From NCBI GenBank assembly GCA_000469685.2, contig LS997566.1:40464420-40528419 (forward strand): a stretch of 64,000 nucleotides of DNA, read 5' to 3'. Position numbers and translations under genes: made by a program. Within the stretch, counting starts at the first letter, position 1; every line of letters starts with the position of its first letter. Below the pieces are notes generated by a model. It saw nothing but the letters and a program-made list of their open reading frames with translations, did no database searches and had not been told where the DNA came from. This DNA is from Haemonchus contortus (Eukaryota; Nematoda; Chromadorea; Rhabditida; Trichostrongylidae). Shown here piece after piece: positions 1 through 11,274 of the stretch.

Positions 1-1726
1 TCGTGTTTGCCGTGATGTTCCCCATCTATCAGCGGAACGAGGTAGACAGTACAATGGCCCAACTGTTACACCATTAAATATCTGGTAAAAGTCATGGGAA
101 TGAAATGCAGTTGTAACTTGTTCCCATAACCGATAGCACATAACTAAAAAATGGATCGCACTACCCATAACAGTTGATTGGTATTCACATCAATAACATT
201 ACTCGTATTTTTGTGATTTTTATTAAAATCTTCTGTTGATCTCGCTCTAATCCTTCCCTCAAAGCACGTGAATTTCATTCAAGTCACCGAAGGAGACGGC
301 TCACCGGCCATGGGTGCTGCTCCGGCCTGCTTTATGAAGGAATGAAATCTCAGAAGACTGAATCTTGGCTGGGTCAACCAATGCTTCATACTCCTCCACC
401 TTTGCAAGCTATAATCAGTTTTGCCTAGAGAAATACAAATTTCTGCATTATGCATTGTTCAGACCTGGAACGTTCCCCTTATTCTTTGGGTACCCATGCC
501 CATTCAAGCCAAGCGCCTTTAGAAATTCGGAACGAAAAACTGTAAATGGCTCATCTTATGCAACAAATCGATCCACGTCTTACGTTATAAAATTTTTATC
601 CTAGTCGTTCAATGGAATTGATCATTGTTGGAAGCGATTCTGTTGACTTTGTGCAGCTGGTAAGTCGACGTAAACACCACCATACTTGCACTTTGAATCG
701 TTCAACTGTTAAAATCTATAGTTCAAGCAGTATTTATAGACTGCCTATAAAGGTCTGGGATACACCGGAGATGAGTTCTGAGCTTGGAGAAGATGTACCT
801 TCCGCTTTCTTTCTAATTTGAATGCATTTTTAACTGAGGTTAAAATGGTCCATCGGAACCACGACACTTTTAAGCAACCCTTTAAAGCCACAAAAAGGGT
901 TCTCTGAAACTTATAATCGTCGATCTGCACCTATTTCCTTGGACAGAACTTTTTTTGCCTTTGATCTTCTGAAAATGGCTCACATGACGCAGTAAATTGA
1001 TCGTCATTCTGTTTCTAGTGATGTTTTTTTACTAATGGTGTTGACTGTAGCGCCGAATCTTATCAGTACTTCCTTTTTTTCTATCCGATTTCTCCACATT
1101 TCTTATAAAAGCTGTCGAATATCTTACATGGGCAGCAAAAATTCGTATCACATTTGCAAACACTTTTCTTTTATGATTTCTTTCAAGTGATCATTCCACA
1201 GGTGGCGCCTCCGTTTGTGCCAAATCATAGATGAAGCTCATCCCGAAGATAGGTTCTAGGCATTGGTTATAGGCTTTTGAATGGGGATTTGCCAACAGAT
1301 TAGATTTTACGTGAGTTTTTTTTTTCAGAAAGAAAGGAAACTTCTCTCTCTGTCTGTATGTTTTGGTATTTGTTTGGGAGACCTCATGAATGTTTGAACA
1401 GTGGGATTTTTGAAAAATTTCATGAAAAAATGTTCCACCACTGATCAAGCGATTGTTGTTCCACAAGTCGCCAACATGTGAGAGCCTCGAAAGATCAGTA
1501 TAAAGATGATTCTGCCCTCTGCTGCCAATCTGCTACCGGATAAGGGAACCTGCAGCATTTACGTGGCTCTACACCAGCCTCGTCCTTCAGAATCCTTCGA
1601 TCACTGGTAAAATAATTATTTGCACTCTACTACTAAGTCATTTAGCAAAAACACCTCCCACGGCTTTTCGTTCCTTCTTTCTAACTATTTCTTGAAGGTT
1701 TCCTCAATATTACACGAAATATGGGA
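1..1726. other. gene-free AT-rich stretch
   Basis: No coding exon, RNA gene or element with recognisable ends is visible here. Open frames are short, lack family motifs and are not repeated in the paralogous units. Stretches near 430-600 and 900-1020 are faintly alike (both contain a tgg-ctca followed by ca-n-taaat/ca-aat-cgatc pattern), which may be old repeat decay. Confidence 0.4.
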
Positions 1727-2025
1727 TTCAGGTAGTGTACGTAGAGCCAAGTGGTGCACTTCACACACACACACACACATGGTCACGGGTTCAGATCTTG
1801 TATCGATATCCGCTCAGACCAATCAAGCCTGCCGTTTTCCCGGGTCGGTTAATCGATACCAGACCCGTCAGGGAGGTTAGAAGGACTTTTTTGCTTATTT
1901 GCTGGTCACCTTAAATCATTGTATAGGTCGCATGTGCATTCAAAACACCGCTACGTTTTTTAATGAAAATCGAATGCATGGCACATTCTGAAAAATGGGT
2001 TGATCAACACCAGTGACACAATCTA
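1727..2025 (+). repeat. tRNA-derived SINE-like repeat, copy 1
   Basis: The left end resembles a tRNA head: a degenerate A-box region, a (CA)n run at 1762-1781, then GGTCACGGGTTCAGATC, which resembles a pol III B box. The body continues with the dispersed family sequence (GGTCACCTTAAATCATTGTA, then CATGTGCATTCAAAAC) and ends near ATGGGTTGATCAACACCAG. The same order recurs at 3775-5450 and, inverted, at many sites in the array. The family name is unknown to me; tRNA origin is inferred from the A/B-box-like layout. Confidence 0.5.
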
Positions 2026-2030
2026 AAACA

Positions 2031-3770
2031 TATTACCGATGTTTATTAGTCTGTTTCGTACTCATCAACAGATTTTATTGAGCTTCGTTGGTTGCAAGTT
2101 GGTTGCTAAAGCACAGGTCCAGGTGTAAGCTTCCTAACAAAAAGCTGCCCTATAGAGTGAATGCAGTGGAATACGAAAGAAGTGAAAGGCCTAGTAGAAA
2201 GGACTGCCTGCCGAAAGTAAATGTAATTTTTCTATTACTACTATCGGTACATTCATGAGCACAATCTTGATAACTGCTCAGATTTGCTATCGTGGATAGC
2301 AATTCCAAGGGAAATTTAAATTCCTCGAACTTCTTTTTGACTATTTCACAATAAAAAGCGTCAAGCGATTGAGAGTATGTAAGCTAACCTAGAAGCATCC
2401 CCTTGACGGCATGGTTCCATAGTGAACAGAGTTTTGCACTTTCGGTGTACACCATCATCATCACTATTATAGTAAGATAATCCCGTGTTACACGTAAAGG
2501 CCCAATTACGTACTTTGGGTAACTGATGTTACGATTCTTCCTTTTGTCACATTTCCTTTTTCTTTGTTTACATTCCTTCCTGTCTTTATCCATATGAAGG
2601 CCCTCGATCACATAAAACGCTTAATTGATGCAATTTCATTAATTGAAAGAAAAATGAGCAAGGTAACATCATTAATTGACTGGCTAAAGATTTTTGTTTT
2701 AAACATTTTGTTACCGTAATCGTTAATTGAAACTATTCTTGAGCAAATTTTTAGTTAAGCCTGGCTGTGTTTAGTCAACGTTGTCCCGTGGTCCCGGCTT
2801 TGTATATGTTTTTCGTTGAATCGTTGTAAGAAAGGAAGGTGATAAGGTGAAAATGTGGTTATGGAAGGAGAGGGGCATAGTATGGTGGGGATGAGCGCTA
2901 CAGAGCAGATAAGGAAGCGTAGCCAACTTCGTGTGCCCGTAGTGGTGCTTAGAAACTTTTTTACGATTTTTAGTCCAGAAAATATAGCTTCTTTTACTTA
3001 ACCCGTAGGAAAGAAGATTGCCGAGGCTGGTGAGTCAGTGGAATGTTCCACTCTTACCCTATCCAGACTTTTTGCACGAGATTATCAGCTCACCCACTCC
3101 GGTCATCCTACTTTCCTAAGGCCTGAGGAACAAATTTACTCCTTCTGCTGAAAACCACCTTCAGGCACAAGTAGGTTCGACTACCCTTCTTTCTCTCCGC
3201 TCTAGCGCTTACCAGTTAGTGATAAATGGAAGCGCTGTCTTCTCCTCCCACCCCCCTCTCCCCTCGTCTCTCAACTACTTTTCCACAGGAAAGAAAATTG
3301 ATTCCTGAAGGTTAGACAACAAAATTTTCCAGATTTTCACTGCCCCGTTTGGGCCTTATCGTTGACAAAATGATGTTCTTTCTGCCGAAACAACTGTCTC
3401 TTTTCTGCAAACTTCAAAAAATTTATTTCTTGATAATGTTCCTGTCAATTATCTACATATCTTTGCCCTGGTCTGTTTATACTTATGCAGTTGATAACAA
3501 AATTACAAAGCAATATTTTTCTGAATATACTACAATAACTTCTCCTTCTACCGTACAGTATACTTATATTTCGTAGTTATAATTGTCACAAGTTATAAAT
3601 ATATTGTCGAAAAAAAAGAAATCAGAGGTTATAATTACTATGAAGTAGGCTATAGAGCAAATTAATGGAGTACAAAAATTATTATATTTGCGTACACAAA
3701 CAAACATTCATTTAAACAACTATACCGAGTTACCAACGGACACCTTTACCAGTTTGTGTCTGTTATATAT
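2031..3770. other. gene-free stretch
   Basis: Contains AT-rich DNA and a CT-rich tract at about 3240-3275. I see no exon, element terminus or RNA gene that I can support. Confidence 0.35.
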
Positions 3771-3774
3771 ACGA

Positions 3775-4123
3775 GTTCATGCGGATGTGGTGTTGTGGCA
3801 AGTGGAGCGTTGTCACACACGCGTGGTCATGGGTTCTAATCCCGTATCGATACTTGCTGAAGCTAACAAAGTTTCCCATACTTGTGAGGTCGATTGATTG
3901 GTACAAGGCTTGTTTGTGACAATAAAAACAGTGACGGGTTTATCGACTGTTCACCGAAAATCCCTTTCCCTTTCCAATTTACAGAATGTTTCGTGAAAAT
4001 GAAGCTGGCGAAAATTAAACACATCACCAACAATGTCGAATACGATCGGTTATTTGGTGCCAGCCTCGTCTGGGAGGATATTAACACTGGCGTGTAATCG
4101 GCTGGCCACCTCAAGTCAGTGTA
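3775..4123 (+). repeat. tRNA-derived SINE-like repeat, copy 2, left part
   Basis: The head has an A-box-like GTGGTGTTGTGGCAAGTGG and a B-box-like GGTTCTAATCCCG, followed by the family body. It is cut at a TA at 4122-4123 by the mariner element that follows and resumes at 5379 (TAGGCCATATGCGCATTC). The uninterrupted family copy at 1727 reads straight through the same point, which confirms the insertion. Confidence 0.6.
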
Positions 4124-5378
4124 CGAGGGTTGCCTTTTATAATTTGAGATTTGGCAACACTAGTGTAGCAATCTAACAACTGACACCACTATCGTAAAGT
4201 TTGACTATTTTGAGGTTCCTTTGCAAAATTTGAGCGCGATCTGTGTTGTTTACACTAAGTTATAAGATTTTGTTTCGGCCAAGTTATGGAGTTGAGCCGT
4301 GAGCATTTTCGCGCGATTATTTTCTAAAACTTTCGACGTGGACTAACTCAACAGCAATGCATGGATCAACTTAGTTCAATTTTGGGGGTGAAGCTCCATC
4401 TAGGGCCAGTGTTTATCGATGGTACAGTGAGTTCACCCGAGGTCGTAGTTCACTCGAAGAAGAGTTTCGTGGAGGTCGTCCAAAATCAGTTGTTGTTCCG
4501 GAAACCGTTGATATTGTGCACAAACTAATATTGCAAGACCGGCATGTGACCTATCGCGAAATTGGGACAACCTTAGGCATTAGTGGGACCAGCATACATT
4601 CAATATTGCATGAACATTTGACTGTAAAAAAAAATTGTTTTCAAAAAATTTGTTAATCCCCCAAAAAAGGGACTGGTGTCGATTGGTCGAAGGAAATGCT
4701 CAAAAAATATGATCGCGGTGCTTCGAAACACGCCTATGACATCGGGACAGCTGATGGGCATGAATTTATGCGTATGAGCCCGAAAGGAAACAGCAGTCGA
4801 CCGTATGGGTATTTCAAGATGAGCCAAATCCAACAAAAGCTGTCCGTGCACCAAGCACTTCCGAGCAATTGATCTCCTTTTTTTTGGAAAAACTATAGAT
4901 GTCACAACCGTACCACTAGAGCTAGCAGAACAGTCAATTCTGAGTGGAACACCACCATTTGTTTGCCATTTGACTTCCAAAAATCAGGAAAACCAACCGC
5001 TGAAGACGGATCACTTTTGATTACGACAATGCGAGTTCCCACACATCGGCTCAAACAACTGCATTTTTGAGCACTCAAAACAATAATTTGACAGGTCATC
5101 AGCCATACAGCCCCCGGGTGACTTCTTCTCATCCAGTACGTAAAAAATTAAATGAGAGGTCAACGTTTTTCAACACCAGAAGAAGCCTTTGATGCGTTCA
5201 GTATCCATGTTTTGAAGTTACCTTCATCAGAGTGGTAAAAGTGCTTCAAAAACTGGTTCGAGCCCATGCAAAAGTGTATAGATCTTAATGTAGAAAATTT
5301 TGAAAGGCAGTAAAGCGATTTTCCATAAATAGTATTTGTTTCTGTTTTCAAATCTCAAAATATAAAAGGCAATCTACG
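4124..5378 (+). mobile_element. mariner element with both inverted ends, decayed transposase
   Basis: A 1255-bp element flanked by TA (4122-4123 and 5379-5380). The left end reads CGAGGGTTGCCTTTTATAA and the right end, reversed, CGTAGATTGCCTTTTATAT, each continuing into TTTGAGATTTG. This length and target are usual for mariner. It sits inside a SINE-like repeat, so it is younger than that copy. The transposase remnant inside is listed separately. Confidence 0.85.
4286..5313 (+). pseudogene. mariner transposase remnant
   Basis: Conceptual reading begins MELSREHFRAIIF and then meets an in-frame TAA. It continues with NFRRGLTQQQCMDQL, a YRWYSEFTRGRSSLEEE stretch and GGRPKSVVVPETVDIV (the N-terminal helix-turn-helix region), then HVTYREIGTTLGISGTSIH. 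Later pieces include WSKEMLKKYDRGASKH-like and a C-terminal RFSTPEEAFDAF-like tail ending near 5313. Several frameshifts and stops divide it, and the first catalytic aspartate region is scrambled. Full-length relatives are about 345 aa, so the size fits a complete but dead copy. Confidence 0.8.
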
Positions 5379-5450
5379 TATAGGCCATATGCGCATTCAA
5401 TACGCCACTACGATTCTGAATGGAAGTCAAATACGAGGCACAACTCAAAA
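5379..5450 (+). repeat. tRNA-derived SINE-like repeat, copy 2, right part
   Basis: Continuation of the repeat interrupted at 4123: CATATGCGCATTC, then GATTCTGAATGGAAGTC and an AAAAACGGCTTTG-like 3' end. Confidence 0.6.
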
Positions 5451-5454
5451 ACGG

Positions 5455-6410
5455 CTTTGTTTATGATTGAAAACTTCATGCTTCATACTCGAATGGTGTT
5501 CAGCAAGGCATAGGGATGATACACAGTTTTTTTTCCAAAGCTGGAAATCTAACACACATATAGGCTTTTCCATAGCTATCTACCATCGACTAATGGACGC
5601 TTTCTCCAGAGCGACAAAGTTTTTCTATAAAACCTGTCGAAATTTGTTTTTGTGTCAGCAAAAAAAGCTTCGTTCAAATAGCCGGCAGGATTGGGAAAGA
5701 AAATTAAAATTTCAGAGAATTCTGAATGATAAAAGTCAATAATAAATCTATTGCCGTGTAGGGCCAATGTTGTTTCAATAGTGGCTGCCCTGAAAGGTCC
5801 CTTGACAGTAATACAATTGCCATGCATTGTTTGATCATTTGTCAACGATATAACGTCCTTAAAGCTCTTGTCACTTGAGAACGCCAACATTGATACCTAA
5901 TACCGACTCCTCAATAGAGCATTAAAAATTAATTATTCCATATAGATAGGTTTTGAAGAGATCTTTCATTACTCACTAATTTTATCACCTTTTTTCATCT
6001 TTCAGGAATACTATATTTGTATAGTGCTTGGGTCTTGCTACAGGTTCCTAACTATGCACATTCGCTAACCCATTTCTACGATTATCAGATTCACGATAGG
6101 AATTAAAAAGTCCGATCCATTGATTAGTATGTGGTTTCTTGAAGCTTAAAATTTGCAGATTGAAACCCGATACATATTCAAGGGCTGGTTACTGTTTCTC
6201 GTTTTTGAGGCACTATTTCACCATGAATAACTACTCTCCTGTTATTGTGCCATGATCTCCATATTAGGAGAACCTTTTATATCATAAAAAATTAGCCCGC
6301 TAACCTTCTCTCATTTTTCGAAACAGCAAAAATATTATGTAGCTGTGTATATCATATCTGCAAAACTCCGTCTAGATAGCTCGAATTACACTAAGAAGAT
6401 CGCTGACTTG
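5455..6410. other. gene-free stretch left of the array
   Basis: AT-rich DNA without recognisable exons. It does not match the segments that precede the conserved block in the other units, so the left border of the tandem array lies near 6410. Confidence 0.4.
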
Positions 6411-6414
6411 TAAA

Positions 6415-8079
6415 AAGTGCAGAGGTAGTACTCTAATACGTTTTTCTAGACGCCGCAGGAAGTCTCTGGTGATGATCAAGCGCATTTCGGGATGCGCCCA
6501 GCAGTTTAATTCCGTTTAAAATCATTGTAAGCGCTTTGAGTGCCTATGTGACCTATCAAAGATTTGCGGTTTCCACCCGATGTACGAGCGAGTACTTTTA
6601 TCTTCTAACAATTGGACCAGTCTTGTATGAGGTGATTGATTGGGCGACTATCGATCTAATATATGAACCACTAACCATGAATGTGCCGCTTGCCAATGCG
6701 CTATGAATTACAATAGAAAAAGTTGAAACAAGTCTTTGTGATGAACGTTATTCTCAAAAAGAAGAGAAGCTCAGTGTTAGCTTCTTATTCTGAAATTGCA
6801 CTTGAGCTAGATCATAATCTCTGTAATAGAGACTCTATTTGCATTTCGATGATTTTTCGTCGAAAAAAATTGTCCATAAATCAGCAAAAATCTGCTGCAG
6901 ACCGGCACCTTGGCTTGCGACGTGCCTATACCAGACGCATCGAACTATTTATGTTTCCTCCAAGCTTCTGGCCTCATTTTTTGTCTATCATCCCATTGAA
7001 TTCAGTTTTTGCTGATAATTACTGGCAGCCGTGATTATGCTGTTATTTACTGCTTATGTAGAGATAGACCATTTTGGTGTGAACCTTATTCTTGTTAATT
7101 TCCGAAAACCTTCATTGCGAAACCTTGGTTTTTGGACTTTTACATGTTTTCTTCACCCTATAGACTTCACTAAGCTAGGGCAACTCCTGTATGAAAAGTG
7201 CTACCTTACAGCATCATGCCTAGACCGTAGACTGTTCGACCCATACACTCTGCGCTTCGAGGGACATCTATAGATTCCGGGAAAACCCACTCCTTGATAG
7301 GAAATGAACTTCCACTGAAGCCTTTCCGATGTAAGGTTTGCCCACTACACTACCATACTACTTAATGGGTGAACCTTCTTCTTGGGCTAGCAGAGCTCTA
7401 AAGGCAGAAGCGTTGTCTGCTAACAGCCTGTTTCCAAAGTAGAATATGAAGTGAAGTCCTCACTGGGCCATCAGCATGTTCTTCAGGTAGCATGTTCTTT
7501 AGGTCATTGACATTTCTCAACCCTGTAGCATGGAAACCAAAGGCTTCTCATAACTGGTAATGACTTCCACAAACTGTCGCTGTTTCTGTCTCGTTCGACC
7601 CTGTGTTGTTGCGGTCTGACGGTATCGAAAATGGCATTTTACATATGATGGAAATGACAATGAAGCAATGAAGCTACCGCATGAACACTCCTACCCCCCC
7701 CTCCCCCATCCCCCATCGAACTTTTCCCTTTTTGTTACGCCTAGTTGTACAAGTCAGTATTCACTTTATTTTACTCTTTCCATAAAAGACTGGTGTCATA
7801 CAAGAAACTTTAGAGCGACCGCAAGCTCGGGTGGCTTACCAATTCGGCATTCAAGTATGTGTGGTAGTGCATATAAGTGATAAAATAGCAATAGTACTGT
7901 TAAGGGTCATAAAATACCATCTCATTCACTGTTAGCTCCATGAGAAGTTCTTTGTAGCAATTCTCAGCTAATTAAAACTTCTTGATCCCTGGCTTTTTCA
8001 ACTTCTCATACCCGGCCGTCTCAGACAGCTACAGCTGGATAATGGGAATGGATATTTACAGGCATCCTGACTAAAAGCA
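6415..8079 (+). repeat. intergenic duplicon segment upstream of copy 1
   Basis: Starts with the conserved block GTAGTACTCTAATACGT followed by TCTAGACGC, then a degraded SINE-like part (about 6475-6650). After that comes a stretch alike upstream of every copy (CAGCAAAAATCTGCTG near 6885; a TTGGACTTT...TTCTTCA region near 7135). The last 300 bases before the start codon also align with those of the other copies. Promoter activity is likely somewhere here but no specific motif can be assigned. Confidence 0.6.
8061..8062 (+). promoter_or_regulatory. conserved acceptor before copy 1 start (trans-splice candidate)
   Basis: ATATTTACAG ends at 8061, 18 nt before the ATG at 8080. All four paralogues keep ATTTACAG|G at 18-21 nt before their ATG. 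That fits a spliced-leader acceptor or a 5'UTR intron end. Confidence 0.5.
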
Positions 8080-9239
8080 ATGAATGCAACATGGAAAATA
8101 GTCTTGACATTGACGGTACTGGGACAAATATATCTTGTTTTTCGGTCAATGGATTTTAAATACTCCCGCGAGCCAGTAGATGCTAAGTATGTCGGTTTTT
8201 TTCTGAATGGTGGTCGTCTAGGTAACCAGGTGAGCTTTATGTTCCCTTTTTGGGCCATTATCAAGCAATTTAACAAAGTCAAAAGTCCTGATTGCTCTGT
8301 GAGTTTTCTCAGCAATGAAAAGAAAAACGTAGAGAATTTTGACGTTGCTGGGTCCTGTCAGACGGGTGGTGCATATGCATTCAATTTCCATACTGACCCT
8401 AATAAGCACTTAGCGTTTTAGTTTGCTTAATTTGCCCCTAAACGGATTCATGATGGGCAGGTTTATAAGTACGAGCCCTGTTCTCTCTCCCTCATTCGTG
8501 TTCAAATTAGTGACCCCAGATTATTGGAGTGTTCGGTTAGTCTTGGCCAGTGGAGAGAGTTTCGAAATTCTTTTGTGACAAAATCCACTCGGGGTGAGTT
8601 GGGTATTAATAAGGTTGAATCTGAAGTAGCTTGATACTCAAGGCCAGATATTTACTGTGAAATTCGCCACCCTGAGAATCGTATTTGATCATCCGGGAAC
8701 ATAACAATCGTTTTTTAAAAAATGATTGAGATAATTGCTACCGTCAGCCATTCACTAAATATCAAAGAACTATTTGCGCTCGAGCAATAACATATGAACA
8801 GCTGCATGCAACGCCGAGACGTCTCTTTTGCTGGAATTTGCACAGAGCTGTAAAACATAATGAAAAAATTCGTATATAGGGGAAATACAGGTAGTCAACG
8901 AGCTCAGCAGAATGGAAAATTTTTTTGGCTCTTGCGAGAATTATTAGTTGATTCAATTCGAGCCTTTCAGTCGTTAAACTTGGTCAATCCTGCAAACTCT
9001 TTTCTGCTGTTATTTTTTCTTCTGAAAATTTCTTTTTGCAGCTTTTTCATTTGATTACGGGTTATGGAATAGCAAGAGCACTCGGACGAATCCATTATTT
9101 GCCATTCAACCGTGAATTACAACCTCATGTACAACGATATCTAAGTGATTTCAAAAAAGTATTTCCACGACTCACAGAAACTTATGTTCTAGGGCCGGTA
9201 GGTAATTTTCTAATTTTTGCCTTATAAGTTGAACTTAGC

Positions 9240-9517
9240 GTCGAACGATCTCGTTTTTGGGATGTGCCCCTGTATCCGATTCTCCTCGTAATCGTAGAAA
9301 CGGTATGAATGCGTTCGAAGCTCATACAAGGGCTTGCTGTAGACAGTTGATGTAGGAGTCATTGCTTTTATCCTCCAAGGCGAGTCTGATATCAATTAGC
9401 CGATCCCGGAAAGAGCGAGGGCATGGTTGACGAGGACAGTACATACCAGGCCGGGATTCGACCATCGCGCCATGATTTTGTGAAATGAATAATCTTCCAC
9501 TACACCACTTCGGCCCT
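9240..9517 (-). repeat. SINE-like repeat in intron 2 of copy 1
   Basis: On the minus strand it starts with GGGCCGAAGTGGTGTAGTGG (A-box-like), then GATGGTCGAATCCCGG (B-box-like), followed by the family body. It ends at TTTTTGGGATGTGCCCC on the plus strand. Intron 2 of copies 2 and 3 carries related copies at the equivalent place, so this insertion is older than the gene duplications. Confidence 0.6.
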
Positions 9518-9876
9518 CAATTCGTCCTCAACCTTCAGATTTCAGACGAAGATAAGTTATGAAGTATAGGAAAGCAGCACTCTCTTCCTCAATGCTTCGA
9601 AAATTCATTTTTCAGATTAAATTATATAAGCAGCGATATCTTACAAATAATAAAATCTGAAGGGTTGTTGACAGACAAGCAGCGCAAACAGCACGTACAG
9701 TTTGCAAAACAAACGCTTACGAATTCTTTGTTTTTTTTTTCAGTGGGCGCGGCAGCCCATTTATTAAACATGGCATTGCATGGCCAGACGTAACCGAAAA
9801 TCAGTGTCTCCGCCCTCCCAGACGAGTCCGGTCCGAAATAGCTGACCCCATAGGGATGGAGATTTTGGTTACTCAA

Positions 9877-10373
9877 AGGCACTGTTTACGAAAAAGTGGT
9901 TTCGGAGATTTGCACATGGTTTGAATTCGAAGCCCCCCTCTGATACCATTTGTGCACGAATGAGGTCGGAAAATGGCTGGATAGGGCAAAATAAGGGCAG
10001 GAACAGTGGGGGACGAGAGGCCTCCGCCTCCTCGCTAGGCTGACTACGAGTTCTAATTGTCCTTCGCCACATTCGCACTGGAGCGAAGTTAGTGAAAAGT
10101 CGATAAGCTGGCTGGCAAATCGCCAACTCGTTGCAAATTGCTATTGCAGACAACAAATTGCGTCGCCTTCGTGCTCTCGCCCGCACTTTCCCTAGCCGCC
10201 GTTATTTCAATGCGAAACTCGTCCAACCCTCCTTTCCAGCTCTTTTTTTGACCCTTTGTAATTCTTTTTGTTCATCGTTTTTTGCGCTTTTTTCGTTGTT
10301 ATCGCTTCATTCTAGTGTAGTTCTATCGATTCCCCTCAAAAAAGGGTACCCTAACTTTTTGTGAACGGTGCCT
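9877..10373. mobile_element. TTAA-type MITE, about 497 bp
   Basis: Ends are AGGCACTGTTTACGAAAAAG on the left and, reversed, AGGCACCGTTCACAAAAAG on the right, with TCAA (left, one change) and TTAA (right) as flanks. It is related to the better preserved copy at 32611-33180. No coding capacity is visible. Confidence 0.6.
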
Positions 10374-10429
10374 TTAACAAACAAACAATTTGCTTAATTT
10401 CTACCTATGAACAGTGACCTGAGCGAATA

Positions 10430-10503
10430 CCGCTTCAGGATAGAATCCCGTGATCATGCCTGCGTAATAGTGGGCCACTTTCCACTACACCACTACGCCC
10501 CTG
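10430..10503 (-). repeat. SINE-like head fragment
   Basis: On the minus strand GGCGTAGTGGTGTAGTGG is followed by CACGGGATTCTATCC, the A-box/B-box pair of the family. Little body follows. Confidence 0.45.
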
Positions 10504-11274
10504 ACAAAGTATACACTTCAACTTCTGTTTCTCCTTGAGGGTAATCTTATCGTTGATTTGCACCCCCATCGGAAAAGATCCTTAATCTACAATTTTATTA
10601 AGTTCTTACCGACAAATTATGCCCATCTGCTTTTAGGAAAAACTCAATGTAACAGCTATACCCTTTGGTGGCTCATGTTGTACCTACGACAACCCGATAA
10701 GGTGCGATGCTCTTCATTAAATCACTCACAATTCAAAAGTTGAATTTTTCCCAGACCCGAATTAGAAGAAACATAAGACTCTCATTTGAAAATAGTGATA
10801 TGACCGTAATAAGGTCGGAATTTCGAGATAATGGTATAAGCAGACTATCGAATAATGCGTCTTGAGAATTGATCCAATGATAAATAGATTTTCGATCTCT
10901 TCTCAGTCGACTTATCTTTTCGACTTTTCAGTTCACTCAATGTCTTTTTCGAAGGAATTTTGATTCGTTAAGTGCAATTTCACTACTGGCTTTAAACGGT
11001 GCCGCTTGAACTCAGCTGGTTTCCTGTCGTCTTGGAAAAACCTGAATTCCCTACTGTAAAAAGCCCAAGTCTTGAAATATTCGCAAGCAATCTATTGTTG
11101 AGAAATCTTTTTTCGATGGACTGGATCTCTCAGTGGAAAAGTGAATTGATTCAATTTTGATCTTGATTTTCCAATCAGATTTGTAATCCGTCATATCTCC
11201 GTCCGCTCCGGTGTACCCATGCAAGCCTAGAAATGTTACGATTCAAAACAAGTGGCTTGAGATTTTTTATTATA

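Noticed and set aside
1762..1781. CA microsatellite as a CRISPR-like or regulatory repeat
   Set aside because: Simple dinucleotide run within a SINE-like copy; nothing else supports a special role.
3775..3870. Functional tRNA gene
   Set aside because: A- and B-box-like blocks are present but no acceptor stem or anticodon arm can be paired, and the same head is attached to a dispersed repeat body.
8218..8409. Frames continuing past exon 1 of copy 1
   Set aside because: GTGAGC at 8230 is a good donor and GRLGNQ joins directly to LFHLITGYG of exon 2; the read-through sequence is not conserved in frame among copies.
9869..10186. 105-codon minus frame with an arginine-rich start (MRARARRRRN)
   Set aside because: Runs through the TTAA-type MITE in intron 2 of copy 1, against the gene strand, with no motif or paralogue support.
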